Below the pieces are notes generated by a model. That model saw nothing but the letters and a program-made list of their open reading frames with translations, was not told the origin of the DNA and ran no database searches. A DNA stretch of 64,000 nucleotides from Arenimonas maotaiensis (lineage in GTDB: Bacteria; Pseudomonadota; Gammaproteobacteria; Xanthomonadales; Xanthomonadaceae): NCBI RefSeq assembly GCF_014638745.1, contig NZ_BMFO01000001.1:1-64000 (forward strand). The letters run 5' to 3'. A program made the translations under genes and the position numbers. Below are positions 29,238 to 37,654 of the stretch, piece by piece. Position 1 is the first letter of the stretch, and each line of letters begins with the position of its first letter.

Positions 29238-29578
29238 TCCGAGAGCAGCTGGTCGTTTTCCAGGATCTGCATGCCCGCTCGGCTGTTCAAGGCGCTTTCC
29301 AGCATCGCCTTCGCTACCGTGCGCGTGCTGACCGGACGATAGCGCGCGGGAATCAGGCTTCCCAGCCGCTTGCCGAGCCAAAGTCCGGCCTGTTCGCCCG
29401 GGCGTCGTTCCGGGCGCGGGCCGCCGTCGAGCAGCGACGGCCGCACCAGTGTCAAGGCCGAAAAGCCCATGGCCGCCAACGCCTGTTCGGTTTCGCCCTT
29501 GGTCTTGAGATAGAAGTTCGCCGAGTCGGGATCGGCGCCCAATGAGGAGTTCAGCACGAACCGGGCCACATTGATTTA
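29216..29578 (-). pseudogene. NAD(P)-binding oxidoreductase (SDR-type), N-terminally truncated
   Basis: About 118 residues that correspond to the C-terminal half of the HTATIP2/NAD(P)H-binding oxidoreductase family: RFVLNSSLGAD, the YxxxK-like FYLKTKGE, and VRPSLLDGG. The nucleotide-binding N-terminal half is missing. Upstream of residue V1 the frame meets a TAA within three codons, and the GC content drops sharply there. The gene was cut at about 29,570-29,580, which marks the left border of the anaerobic island. Confidence 0.75.
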
Positions 29579-29966
29579 CAACACTTCATTCAAGCCTAGG
29601 TCGGGCAGGGATTAAAAGATCAACGTCTGGTTGGGCCGCGGACTCAACCGTAGCGTCCATCTGTTGAATCCGCAACTGAGTGCATTCAGCCGAAACCGGC
29701 AACCGATTCAAGATTTACAGGCACTACAGGCGATTGCGCCTTTCGTATCGGAAATACCGGCTTAGGGAGCCGGCGTTTGACATAAGTCAATATAAGCGGC
29801 CTCAGAAGCCAATAAGATGGGGCAACCAATAATGCTGATACGAGTTCAATTTATTTACTTTGGTGCAGGTTGGCCCGGCACTTCACGGAGTCGTGCCCCG
29901 TCGTCATTTTATGCGGAGTACGAGGTTCTGCTTTTCGAACACCTTTAGGGACTTTGAAATCTCGCC
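29579..29966. other. Island border region with gene remnant and FNR promoter
   Basis: The gap of almost 400 bases holds a short plus-strand frame (about 29,617-29,765) ending GLNRSVHLLNPQLSAFS...FVSEIPA, which looks like the C-terminus of a lost gene that I cannot name. It also holds the FNR box at 29777-29790 and a leader to the regulator gene. I see no complete gene. Confidence 0.45.
29777..29790. promoter_or_regulatory. FNR/DNR box before the regulator gene
   Basis: TTGACATAAGTCAA is a perfect TTGAC-N4-GTCAA palindrome. About 30 bases behind its centre lies AATAAGAT, a usable -10 box, so the site would sit near -41.5 as in class II activation. The regulator is then probably autoregulated. 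Confidence 0.8.
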
Positions 29967-30713
29967 ATGACAATGACTTCAAATATCAAAGTATCCACAT
30001 TGATGGATGATGGCGATGAAATGCATTTCTGCACGACGTGTGCATTTTCACAGGCTTGCCAATCACAAGGCTATGATAAAGCGACGCTTCGGAAACTGCA
30101 TATATTGGTTGAGCACATTGGTCCGATTAAGCAAGGTGAATATATTTTTCGGGAAGGCGAAGATTTCAATGCCATCGCTGCTGTGCAGGAAGGAACTGTC
30201 AAAACCTGTATTTTCGACGCCGAGAACACTGAAAAAGTTCTGGGTTTTTTTCTGCCAGGCGAAGTAATAGGGTTGAACGCCATCCACAATTCAAAATATC
30301 CGTGCGATGCGGTAGCGCTGGATACTGTGATGCTATGTCGCTTTTCATTTCAGAAAATGGCCCTGTTGGCATCCCAAATGCCAGGCTTGCAAACGCAGCT
30401 ATTCCGTTTGTTATCCCGGGATATTGGAAAGGCAGCATTGCTGACAGGAGATTACCGGGCAGAACAGCGGACGGCGGCTTTTTTGGTAACGCTTTCCAGG
30501 CGCCACGCCCAGAGTGGTCTCTCTGCAACGTCTTTCTGTCTCGCCATGAGCCGCACAGACATTGCCAATTATTTGCGACTCGCTCCCGAAACCCTGAGTC
30601 GCGTTTTTAAGCGATTTCAATCTGAAAAGCTGATTCGGGCGTCGCGTCGCGAAAGTGAACTCTGCGAGTTAGCATCGTTGGAAAAGCTGGCCATGCCAAT
30701 ACTAAGAAATTGA
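29967..30713 (+). CDS. fnr: FNR-type oxygen-sensing transcription regulator
   Basis: A 248-residue Crp/Fnr protein. Cysteines 22, 25 and 31 near the N-terminus and Cys113 in the cyclic-nucleotide-like barrel match the four [4Fe-4S] ligands of FNR, so it senses O2 and is not a cluster-free DNR. The C-terminal helix-turn-helix has ETLSRVFKRF, with the E-SR residues that read TTGAT half sites. It should activate the many boxes in this island. It has its own FNR box. Anr is another common name for this protein in pseudomonads. Confidence 0.9.
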   Translation: MTMTSNIKVSTLMDDGDEMHFCTTCAFSQACQSQGYDKATLRKLHILVEHIGPIKQGEYIFREGEDFNAIAAVQEGTVKTCIFDAENTEKVLGFFLPGEVIGLNAIHNSKYPCDAVALDTVMLCRFSFQKMALLASQMPGLQTQLFRLLSRDIGKAALLTGDYRAEQRTAAFLVTLSRRHAQSGLSATSFCLAMSRTDIANYLRLAPETLSRVFKRFQSEKLIRASRRESELCELASLEKLAMPILRN

Positions 30714-31051
30714 GTGATCGGCATCTCAAACCCCGAATGCAAAAGCTCCCGAACATGTTCATTTCATTTCCGTCAACACAGCCCTGTATCCAATGAATGC
30801 GTGCCCTTGCATATAGCGGTAGCCATCTAGTTCAGGCATCTGGCTTTTGATCTGCATCAAAGCACTATTTACTGAAAGCCTTGATACTTTCGGGCATGAG
30901 GAAATCATAGCTGCCGCTATCGAACTCTGGCTGGTCAGGGGATGGCTTTTCGAATCCCCATCCTGACCGGAAATATCGCTTTGACCTGATCGAAGTCAAC
31001 GAAATCGGCGTGTTGTTCTAAAACGCTACAGAAAACGGGAGTTTGATTCAC
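30714..31051. other. Regulatory gap before the decarboxylase operon
   Basis: This 338-base gap contains no gene that I can support. It holds a perfect FNR box at 30847-30860 and a weaker match (TTGACCTGATCGAA) at 30981-30994, which lies closer to the start codon and would also be in promoter distance. Confidence 0.55.
30847..30860. promoter_or_regulatory. FNR box before the tyrosine-decarboxylase-like operon
   Basis: TTGATCTGCATCAA is the perfect E. coli-type FNR consensus. A TGATAC sequence about 30 bases downstream of its centre could be the -10 box. Confidence 0.8.
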
Positions 31052-33004
31052 ATGAGTAATGCCAGTATTTATCCCTACTTTCTGGGGCCTTATGGCGAGA
31101 ACAATGACTTGCTGGAAAAGCTGGTCGTGGAGTTCTTGCGCGACCACGTGTATTGGCGACGCAACCTCTATCCCGATGACCCGCCTGCAATTCCGACCCG
31201 AGCCTCGGATACCCCGGAATTCATGGAATTTGAAGCTCGTCTGCGTCGGGAATTGCACTCGCTATCGGCGGCATTGAAACGTTCGGTACCGTTCCATAGT
31301 CCGCGTTATCTGGGCCATATGGTGTCGGATGTCTTGCTGCCTGGGCTTGCTGCCCAGTTTTTGACCTTGCCGTATAACCCAAACAACGTCAGTGTGGATG
31401 CGGCACCGGTAACCGTCGATCTGGAAATAAAAACGGGTTTGCAACTGGCACGCATGCTCGGATTTTCGACCGATACGACGAAAGCCGATTGTTCTTTTGG
31501 CCATTTGACTTCGGGCGGCACGGTCGCCAATTATCAGGCGCTACGTCTGGCGATGGCGCTGAAAGCCTTTCCGGTCGCCTTGCTTGCTGCCAATCCGCCG
31601 GGTTTATCTTTGCCGGAAGATGATTGGCAGGCCTACAACCTCACGCCCGATCAATCGATTGCGCTGTTAAGCAACTGGCATCATTGGCTTGATCAACAAT
31701 CGATCGCAGATAAACAGCATTACATGAGACGCCTGCACGTGGAGCGGATTGAAACGCGTGGACTCTGTGACTTTTTTACAACGCATCTCGACTTGGTGGT
31801 TCCCAGTGTGTTGGCGCCGATAACCGCGCATTACTCCTGGAGCAAGGGCGTCAAATTGCTCGGCCTGGGACGTCAGCAATTGATGCCGGTGCCAGTGCGC
31901 GGCATGCGCATGAACTGCGATGCACTGCATGACATTATTGAGAACCATCTGAAACAACAAAAGCCGATACTGATGGCTGTCGGTGTGCTGGGTAGCACGG
32001 AATTCGGCACCATCGATCCGCTACATGAGCTGCTTCGTGAAAGAGATTGGGCAGCCAAGCATGGCATAGGCTTCTCGGTGCATGTGGATGCGGCGTGGGG
32101 TGGCTATCTGGCGACGTTATTTCGCCAGGAAGATGGCGGTATTCGGCCGCGCGAAGAAGTTTGTTCCGAATTTAGCCGCTTCCCGGACACCGAAGTCTAT
32201 TCGGCATTCGAGGCGCTCGGTCATGTCGATTCGGTGACGGTAGATCCGCACAAGTTGGGTTATATCCCCTACGGAGCAGGTGCCTTTATTTGTCGTGATC
32301 AGCGTGGCATGGAATTGTTGGCAGAAGAGGCGGACTACGTTTTTTCGGTCAATAAAAATGATGACTATTTCAAACGTTACCGGCAACTTGGACGTTACAT
32401 TCCAGAAGGGTCGAAATCCGGTGCCATCGCCGCGGCTGTTTACGTGACGCATAGCGTGATGCCGCTGGACCACAGGCATTTCGGTAAATTGCCGCGGGAA
32501 AGTATTTTAGCCGCCGAAGTTTTCCAGCAGGCAATCCAGGATTTCTCCCGGCGCGTTTCAAATCGCCTGATCTGTTACGTGCCGTTTGAGCCCGATAGTA
32601 ATTTAGTCTGTCTGGCACTTAATCCCGTCGGCAATCGCGATATCGCCACGATGAATAATTTTGTTCGCGGCCTGCATGATATTTTGCGTTGCGACCCCGG
32701 GGTGCCATTGCAAAGACGCGAATATTTCGGATCGATTACCACGCTCAGGCCCAATACGATGGGGCCCGAGGACAGCCGGCGAATTTATGACGCATTGGGC
32801 CTGGATTTGATCGCCGATGAGCGAGGAAACATGCCGGAAGATAGTCTGGTCATTTTGCGTCACACGCTGATGAACCCTTTCATGATCGACAGCGAAAACG
32901 ATGTCAGTTATATCGAAGGCTATTTTGATTTCCTGGAGAGAAATATCGATGCATTGCTAGATACAAATAACTCCCGTCCAATGACTGTTCTAGTTACGCC
33001 ATGA
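31052..33004 (+). CDS. PLP-dependent decarboxylase, tyrosine decarboxylase-like
   Basis: A 650-residue group II amino acid decarboxylase. HVDAAWGGY contains the PLP-contacting Asp, and VDPHKLGYIPYGAGAF contains the Schiff-base Lys at about 401. The N-terminus (GENNDLLEKLVVEFL...W) and the EGSKSGA segment resemble the long (about 620 aa) tyrosine decarboxylases of Enterococcus and Lactobacillus. Substrate by homology is tyrosine or another aromatic amino acid; glutamate cannot be excluded. The start is ATG 31052 with GGGAG in front. ATGA overlap with the next gene shows an operon. Tyramine formation uses up protons, but why it is coupled with quinone genes is open. Confidence 0.75.
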   Translation: MSNASIYPYFLGPYGENNDLLEKLVVEFLRDHVYWRRNLYPDDPPAIPTRASDTPEFMEFEARLRRELHSLSAALKRSVPFHSPRYLGHMVSDVLLPGLAAQFLTLPYNPNNVSVDAAPVTVDLEIKTGLQLARMLGFSTDTTKADCSFGHLTSGGTVANYQALRLAMALKAFPVALLAANPPGLSLPEDDWQAYNLTPDQSIALLSNWHHWLDQQSIADKQHYMRRLHVERIETRGLCDFFTTHLDLVVPSVLAPITAHYSWSKGVKLLGLGRQQLMPVPVRGMRMNCDALHDIIENHLKQQKPILMAVGVLGSTEFGTIDPLHELLRERDWAAKHGIGFSVHVDAAWGGYLATLFRQEDGGIRPREEVCSEFSRFPDTEVYSAFEALGHVDSVTVDPHKLGYIPYGAGAFICRDQRGMELLAEEADYVFSVNKNDDYFKRYRQLGRYIPEGSKSGAIAAAVYVTHSVMPLDHRHFGKLPRESILAAEVFQQAIQDFSRRVSNRLICYVPFEPDSNLVCLALNPVGNRDIATMNNFVRGLHDILRCDPGVPLQRREYFGSITTLRPNTMGPEDSRRIYDALGLDLIADERGNMPEDSLVILRHTLMNPFMIDSENDVSYIEGYFDFLERNIDALLDTNNSRPMTVLVTP

Positions 33005-34098
33005 ATCCATTCATGGCCACTTGTTTTGAGAATAGGGCATGGGTGCACAGCGCCATTGCCTGCCTCGAGCAAGAAGCCGCACGCTCGGCCGATACGCATT
33101 TATTGAAACTGGATATGGCCGGTTTTCCCGGCATCCATTTTTATTTCAAGGACGAGTCATCACATCCTACAGGTAGTCTTAAACATCGTTTGGCGCGTTC
33201 GCTTTTTCTGTACGCACTTTGCAATGGTCGTTTGCAGGAAGGTCAATCAGTCATTGATGCGTCTTCCGGAAGCACCGCGATTTCGGAAGCCTGGTTCGCA
33301 CGTCTGCTAGGTCTGCGTTTTACCGCCGTCATGCCCGAGTGCACGACACCGCGAAAAATCAGTGTGTTGCAATCACTCGGGGCAGAGTGTGATTTGGTGC
33401 CGGCCGGTGTCGACACCAGCGAGCATGCGCGAGAACGTGCAAGAGCAGAAGGCGTCTGTTATCTCGATCAATTCGGTCTTGCCGAACGTGCGACCGATTG
33501 GCGCGGTAATAATAATATTGCCGAGTCGATTCTCACGCAGATGCAAAAAGAATCGAACCCGATACCGACCTGGATAGTCTGCGGAGCCGGTACTGGCGGC
33601 ACATCGGCCACAATCGGGCGTTACCTTCGCTATCGGCGATTGCCGACGCTCTTATGCGTGGCGGAACCGATTGGCGGTGCGTTTGCACAGGCTTGGCAGA
33701 CCAGAGCCATCACCGAAACGAAGCCTTGCAATACGATTATTGAAGGCATTGGCCGCAGCCATATCGAGCCGGGTTTCATGTTCGACGTGGTGGATAAAAT
33801 CATCGAAGTCGCCGACGTCGATTCCTGCGCTGCCGCCTGGTTGCTGGAAGATATTCTTGGCCGATGTTACGGTGGTTCCTCGGGCACCAATCTGATTGCC
33901 TGTTTGCAATTGGCTACCGCGATGCGAGATCGCGGTGAAACCGGCAGCATCGTGAGTTTGCTGTGTGATCGGGGAGAGCGTTACGCCGAGACGCTATTTG
34001 AGAGAACGTGGTTGGCACAACACGATATCGTGCTTGACGACGCCCTTGGCGAGCTGCGCCAATATCTCGGACAAGACGATGGCATGATTAAACGCTGA
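33001..34098 (+). CDS. PLP-dependent cysteine synthase-family enzyme, Cds1-like
   Basis: A 365-residue fold type II PLP enzyme. The Lys that binds PLP is K61 in HPTGSLKHRLARS, the phosphate and substrate loop is SSGSTA, and GAGTGGTSATIGRY is the glycine loop. The sequence KDESSHPTGSLKHRLARSLF resembles Cds1, the L-cysteine desulfhydrase described in mycobacteria, more than CysK/CysM. It may release sulfide from cysteine, for instance for Fe-S proteins such as UbiU, UbiV, NadA and NarH. It overlaps the decarboxylase stop (ATGA) and is translationally coupled with it. Confidence 0.7.
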   Translation: MNPFMATCFENRAWVHSAIACLEQEAARSADTHLLKLDMAGFPGIHFYFKDESSHPTGSLKHRLARSLFLYALCNGRLQEGQSVIDASSGSTAISEAWFARLLGLRFTAVMPECTTPRKISVLQSLGAECDLVPAGVDTSEHARERARAEGVCYLDQFGLAERATDWRGNNNIAESILTQMQKESNPIPTWIVCGAGTGGTSATIGRYLRYRRLPTLLCVAEPIGGAFAQAWQTRAITETKPCNTIIEGIGRSHIEPGFMFDVVDKIIEVADVDSCAAAWLLEDILGRCYGGSSGTNLIACLQLATAMRDRGETGSIVSLLCDRGERYAETLFERTWLAQHDIVLDDALGELRQYLGQDDGMIKR

Positions 34099-34150
34099 GC
34101 GGGAATTCGAAATCCATTTTTAACCACAGCACTTTTAAAATTGATGACTT

Positions 34151-34561
34151 ATGGAAATGAAAACATTTAACGATCTTCTGGCGGCGGCGATTCAACAATC
34201 CGAACCGCAACGGCTTCTGTTTGTGTTTGCAAAAGCCGAATTGCCACGCGATGCAACTGACGAGGAAAAGCAACGTTTCGAGCGCGGTGAAGGCGGCGCG
34301 CTCGCACCGGTGGTTTGCGTGGACAAACGTCCCGAGGAGATCGAAAGTTTTACCGCATTGATAGAAGAATCGGCACAGACCGGACAAAGCTGGGACATTC
34401 TTTTCGTGTCGGCAATGAATGGTCGCGGAGGCCACGCTCCCAACGCCGATGAAGCGGTGCAGCCTTTGAAAATGATGGTCGAAACCATCAAGAGCGGCCG
34501 CATTGCACAATTCCTGACGGTTGATCGTGACGGTCAACTTGTCCAGTTAACACGAGAGTAG
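34151..34561 (+). CDS. Conserved small protein of unknown function
   Basis: A 136-residue soluble protein: LLFVFAKAELP, an acidic linker, APVVCVDKRPEEI, WDILFVSAMNGRGG and a C-terminal FLTVDRDG strand. Similar proteins in pseudomonads are, as I recall, often labelled ribonucleotide reductase subunit alpha, but no catalytic residue of that enzyme is present and the length is far too short, so that name should not be used. It lies 52 bases behind the Cds1-like gene and 7 bases before the prephenate dehydrogenase fusion, inside the FNR-driven unit. Confidence 0.6.
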   Translation: MEMKTFNDLLAAAIQQSEPQRLLFVFAKAELPRDATDEEKQRFERGEGGALAPVVCVDKRPEEIESFTALIEESAQTGQSWDILFVSAMNGRGGHAPNADEAVQPLKMMVETIKSGRIAQFLTVDRDGQLVQLTRE

Positions 34562-34568
34562 CTCACGA

Positions 34569-35618
34569 ATGTTGCAGGACATCCAGATTGGATTTCTTGG
34601 CTACGGCCGTTTTGGCGCTGCATTCGCTGCACTGATGGACGAACGCGGCTATCCGTGGCGCGCCTGGGATCCTGTCGCTGCAGTACCGGAAGCACACGCC
34701 ACTGCCGACGCGGATGCTCTGGTGACCAGCTCCAATTTAATTGTCATCGCGGTACCAGTAAGTTCCTTTGAAACCGTGTTGCGTGATTTGCGTCCCAAGT
34801 TAAGCGCCAGGCATCGTGTGATGGATGTTTGCAGTGTTAAACAAGGCCCGTGCAAATTGATGGATGAAATATTGGGCACAGACATCGGGCATGTTGGTTG
34901 CCATCCACTATTCGGCCCGCTCAGCATCGCGCGGGCAGAACCATTGCGAACGGTGTTGTGTCCCAGTGAACTGCATCCTGAAACGGCACGACTCGTCAGG
35001 GTCTTGTTCGAATCGCTGGGTAGCGAGGTGCGAGAGCAGGAGCCGAGCAGTCATGACCGATACATGGCATTGACGCATGCGATGGCTTTTTTTATTGCGC
35101 GTGGATTGCTTGATTTAGGGGTAGATAAGGATTTGCATTGGGCACCACCAAGCTTCGCGGCGTTGGCTGCGTCGATCGCAGCCGTTCGCTCCGATGCGGG
35201 GCACTTATTCAATGCCATCCAATTGGAAAATCCTTATGCTGCAGCCACAAGGCAGGGATTGATTGAGTCGCTGACTTTGATCGATCAGCGCTTGTCGAAA
35301 GCCCCCGACCATGGCGCGTCAATGACCGAAATGAATATTCCCGATTTCGGCCAACCGACACCGGCACTGCGAGAAGTCCGTGAGCACATCGACGAGTTGG
35401 ATCACGAATTGATTGCGTTATTGCAACGACGCAGCGAGCTTAGTGCCCGTGCAGGTCATGCCAAGCGTGCTGTCGGCTCCCCTGTTCTTGATCCGGGTCG
35501 TGAAGTCGAATTAATGCGGCAACGCGGTGATTGGGCAGAGCAGAGTGGCTTGCCTTCGGATGTCGTACAAGCCATTTTTCGCCAGATAATGGCGATGAGC
35601 CGACGCGTTCAAGTCTAA
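34569..35618 (+). CDS. Prephenate dehydrogenase - chorismate mutase fusion (reversed TyrA order)
   Basis: 349 residues. The N-terminal NAD domain has GFLGYGRFG (8-16); the dehydrogenase shows DVCSVKQGP, the catalytic His in CHPLFGP (H112) and an Arg (about R228) that matches the substrate Arg. The C-terminal part (about 265-349) is an AroQ-type chorismate mutase with R271, R287/288, K299, R311-E312 and Q339 in place. E. coli TyrA has the opposite order, mutase first. It makes prephenate from chorismate and can oxidise it to 4-hydroxyphenylpyruvate. It directly precedes ubiU, about 90 bases away, which suggests a link of prephenate to anaerobic quinone synthesis. Confidence 0.82.
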   Translation: MLQDIQIGFLGYGRFGAAFAALMDERGYPWRAWDPVAAVPEAHATADADALVTSSNLIVIAVPVSSFETVLRDLRPKLSARHRVMDVCSVKQGPCKLMDEILGTDIGHVGCHPLFGPLSIARAEPLRTVLCPSELHPETARLVRVLFESLGSEVREQEPSSHDRYMALTHAMAFFIARGLLDLGVDKDLHWAPPSFAALAASIAAVRSDAGHLFNAIQLENPYAAATRQGLIESLTLIDQRLSKAPDHGASMTEMNIPDFGQPTPALREVREHIDELDHELIALLQRRSELSARAGHAKRAVGSPVLDPGREVELMRQRGDWAEQSGLPSDVVQAIFRQIMAMSRRVQV

Positions 35619-35639
35619 ATCGGTCGCAAAATAAATTGC

Positions 35640-35653
35640 TTGACTTAGATCAG
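35640..35653. promoter_or_regulatory. Imperfect FNR box before ubiUV
   Basis: TTGACTTAGATCAG differs from the palindrome in its last base. It lies 55 bases before the ubiU ATG. About 30 bases behind it stands GAATTAT, a weak -10 box. Confidence 0.6.
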
Positions 35654-35707
35654 AGCAAAAGCCATTGCCGAAAGCGAGAATTATCCAAACTGTTCTGGAG
35701 AATTCCC

Positions 35708-36706
35708 ATGCAATTGGTATGTCCTGCCGGTAACTTGCCGGCACTGCAGGCAGCGGTCGATGCCGGTGCAAATGCGGTGTATGTCGGGTTTCGTGATCAG
35801 ACCAATGCACGTGCTTTTCCAGGCCTGAATTTCAGCGATGCAGATTTGCGCCAGGGCATCGACTTCGCCCATAAAAATAATTGCAAAGTTTACGTGGCAT
35901 TGAATACCTATCCCGATAGTGCACGCATCGGCGAATGGCAGCAGGCAGTGGATCGGGCTGCCTCTTTTGGTGTAGATGCCATTATCGCAGCCGAAATGTC
36001 GGTACTCGATTATGCGGCACGCATGCATCCGGAAATGCCACGTCATCTTTCGGTACAAGGTTCGGCAACAACGGCGCCGGCATTGCGTTATGCCTATGAG
36101 CGCTTTGGCATTAGTCGCGCCGTTCTGCCACGAGTATTGTCCGTGCAGCAAGTCGAGCGCCTATGCCAGACATCACCAGTGCCGCTGGAAGTATTCGCAT
36201 TTGGCAGCCTGTGCATCATGGTGGAAGGACGCTGTCAGCTTTCAAGTTATGTCACTGGTGCCTCGCCGAATCGACATGGTGTCTGTTCACCGGCTCGATT
36301 TGTTCGTTGGGACGAATACGATGACGGTTCTCGCAGCGTGCGTTTGAATGATGTTTTGATCGATCGTTTCAAGAAAGACGAACCGGCAGGTTACCCCACT
36401 GTCTGCAAAGGACGCTTCGCGGTCGGCGATGAAATATTTCATGCGATGGAAGAACCCACCAGCCTGAATACGCTCGAACTATTACCCAGACTCAAACAAG
36501 CCGGCGTCGTCGCGCTAAAAATCGAAGGTCGTCAGCGCGGCGTTGCGTATGTCAGCTCGGTGACCCGCATCTGGCGAGCCGCCATTGATAAACTGGAAGC
36601 AAATCCTGGCAGGTGGGCGGTAGAGCCGAATTGGCAATCTGTGCTATCGGCGCATGCCGAAGGCCACCAAACTACCTTGGGCCCCTATCACAGGGCATGG
36701 CACTAA
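35708..36706 (+). CDS. ubiU: O2-independent ubiquinone hydroxylase subunit UbiU (U32 family)
   Basis: A 332-residue U32 'peptidase' family protein that is not a peptidase. Cysteines 169, 176, 193 and 233 match the four [4Fe-4S] ligands of E. coli UbiU; the N-terminus MQLVCPAGNLPALQAAVDAG is the family start. With UbiV it hydroxylates the quinone ring in the absence of O2. The ATG at 35708 with GGAG in front is preferred over the longer frame, which overlaps the mutase gene. ubiV follows after 26 bases. Confidence 0.93.
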   Translation: MQLVCPAGNLPALQAAVDAGANAVYVGFRDQTNARAFPGLNFSDADLRQGIDFAHKNNCKVYVALNTYPDSARIGEWQQAVDRAASFGVDAIIAAEMSVLDYAARMHPEMPRHLSVQGSATTAPALRYAYERFGISRAVLPRVLSVQQVERLCQTSPVPLEVFAFGSLCIMVEGRCQLSSYVTGASPNRHGVCSPARFVRWDEYDDGSRSVRLNDVLIDRFKKDEPAGYPTVCKGRFAVGDEIFHAMEEPTSLNTLELLPRLKQAGVVALKIEGRQRGVAYVSSVTRIWRAAIDKLEANPGRWAVEPNWQSVLSAHAEGHQTTLGPYHRAWH

Positions 36707-36732
36707 TGCTCACGATCACAGAGGCACCCATA

Positions 36733-37617
36733 ATGAAACTGAGTTTAGGTCCATTGCAGTATTTTTGGTCGCGGGAACGTACGCTGGCTTTTTATCGGGA
36801 AGCCGTCCAGTGGCCGGTGGATATTATTTATCTCGGCGAAACCGTTTGCAGCAAACGACGGGAACTGACCACGCGTGACTGGATTGCACTGGCGGAAGAA
36901 TTGGCAGCTCATGGCAAGCAAGTCGTATTGTCTTCGCTGGCATTGATCGAAGCGGAATCGGAACTCAGTGTTCTGCATCGCTTAATCGACCATGATCTTT
37001 TCTGGATCGAAGCCAACGACATGTCGGCGGTACAGCTATGTCGTGAAAAGATAGTGCCTTTTGTTGCCGGGCCTTCGTTGAATGTCTATAACCACCGGGC
37101 ACTGGCAATGCTGGTGGAAGACGGGCTAAGGCGTTGGGTTCCGGGTGTTGAACAAGGCCGCGAATTGATCAAGGAACTTCGCGAGGCAACGGACGCCGAT
37201 GGACAAGCCATGCCCGAGCTGGAAGTCATCGCTTGGGGGCGGTTGCCGTTGTCCTATTCGGCTCGCTGCTTTACGGCGCGCTCACTCGATATTGCAAAAG
37301 ACCAGTGTCAGTTTCGCTGCATTGATTATCCCGATGGTTTGCGACTCACGACACGCGAGGATCAGGCCTTTCTCAGGATTAACGGCATCCAGATACAGGG
37401 AGAAGAAATCACCGATCTCGGGCCCGAGTTGCCGGAATTACGAACGCTAGGCGTCGATATTCTTCGCCTTTATCCGCAAGTCAACGGAATGAAGGAAGTC
37501 GTCACACATTTCGATCTGGCCAGACATTCTCCAACCGCACCACCGCGAATCGGCATGCGAAACGGTTATTGGTATGGCGAGCCGGGCATGCGCATGTCCG
37601 CAAGGCAAAACGACTGA
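36733..37617 (+). CDS. ubiV: O2-independent ubiquinone hydroxylase subunit UbiV (U32 family)
   Basis: A 294-residue U32 protein. MKLSLGPLQYFW, GETVCSKRR (C39), YSARCFTARS (C179) and KDQCQFRC (C192, C196) give the four cluster cysteines of UbiV at nearly the same numbers as in E. coli. It forms the UbiUV complex needed for ubiquinone synthesis under nitrate respiration. ATG 36733 is chosen by this alignment; two in-frame ATGs upstream (36697, 36709) would add about 10 residues. It ends convergent to nadB. Confidence 0.93.
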   Translation: MKLSLGPLQYFWSRERTLAFYREAVQWPVDIIYLGETVCSKRRELTTRDWIALAEELAAHGKQVVLSSLALIEAESELSVLHRLIDHDLFWIEANDMSAVQLCREKIVPFVAGPSLNVYNHRALAMLVEDGLRRWVPGVEQGRELIKELREATDADGQAMPELEVIAWGRLPLSYSARCFTARSLDIAKDQCQFRCIDYPDGLRLTTREDQAFLRINGIQIQGEEITDLGPELPELRTLGVDILRLYPQVNGMKEVVTHFDLARHSPTAPPRIGMRNGYWYGEPGMRMSARQND

Positions 37618-37654
37618 AACGAATTTAATCTTTTGCTTGAATTTTTCGTGCGTA

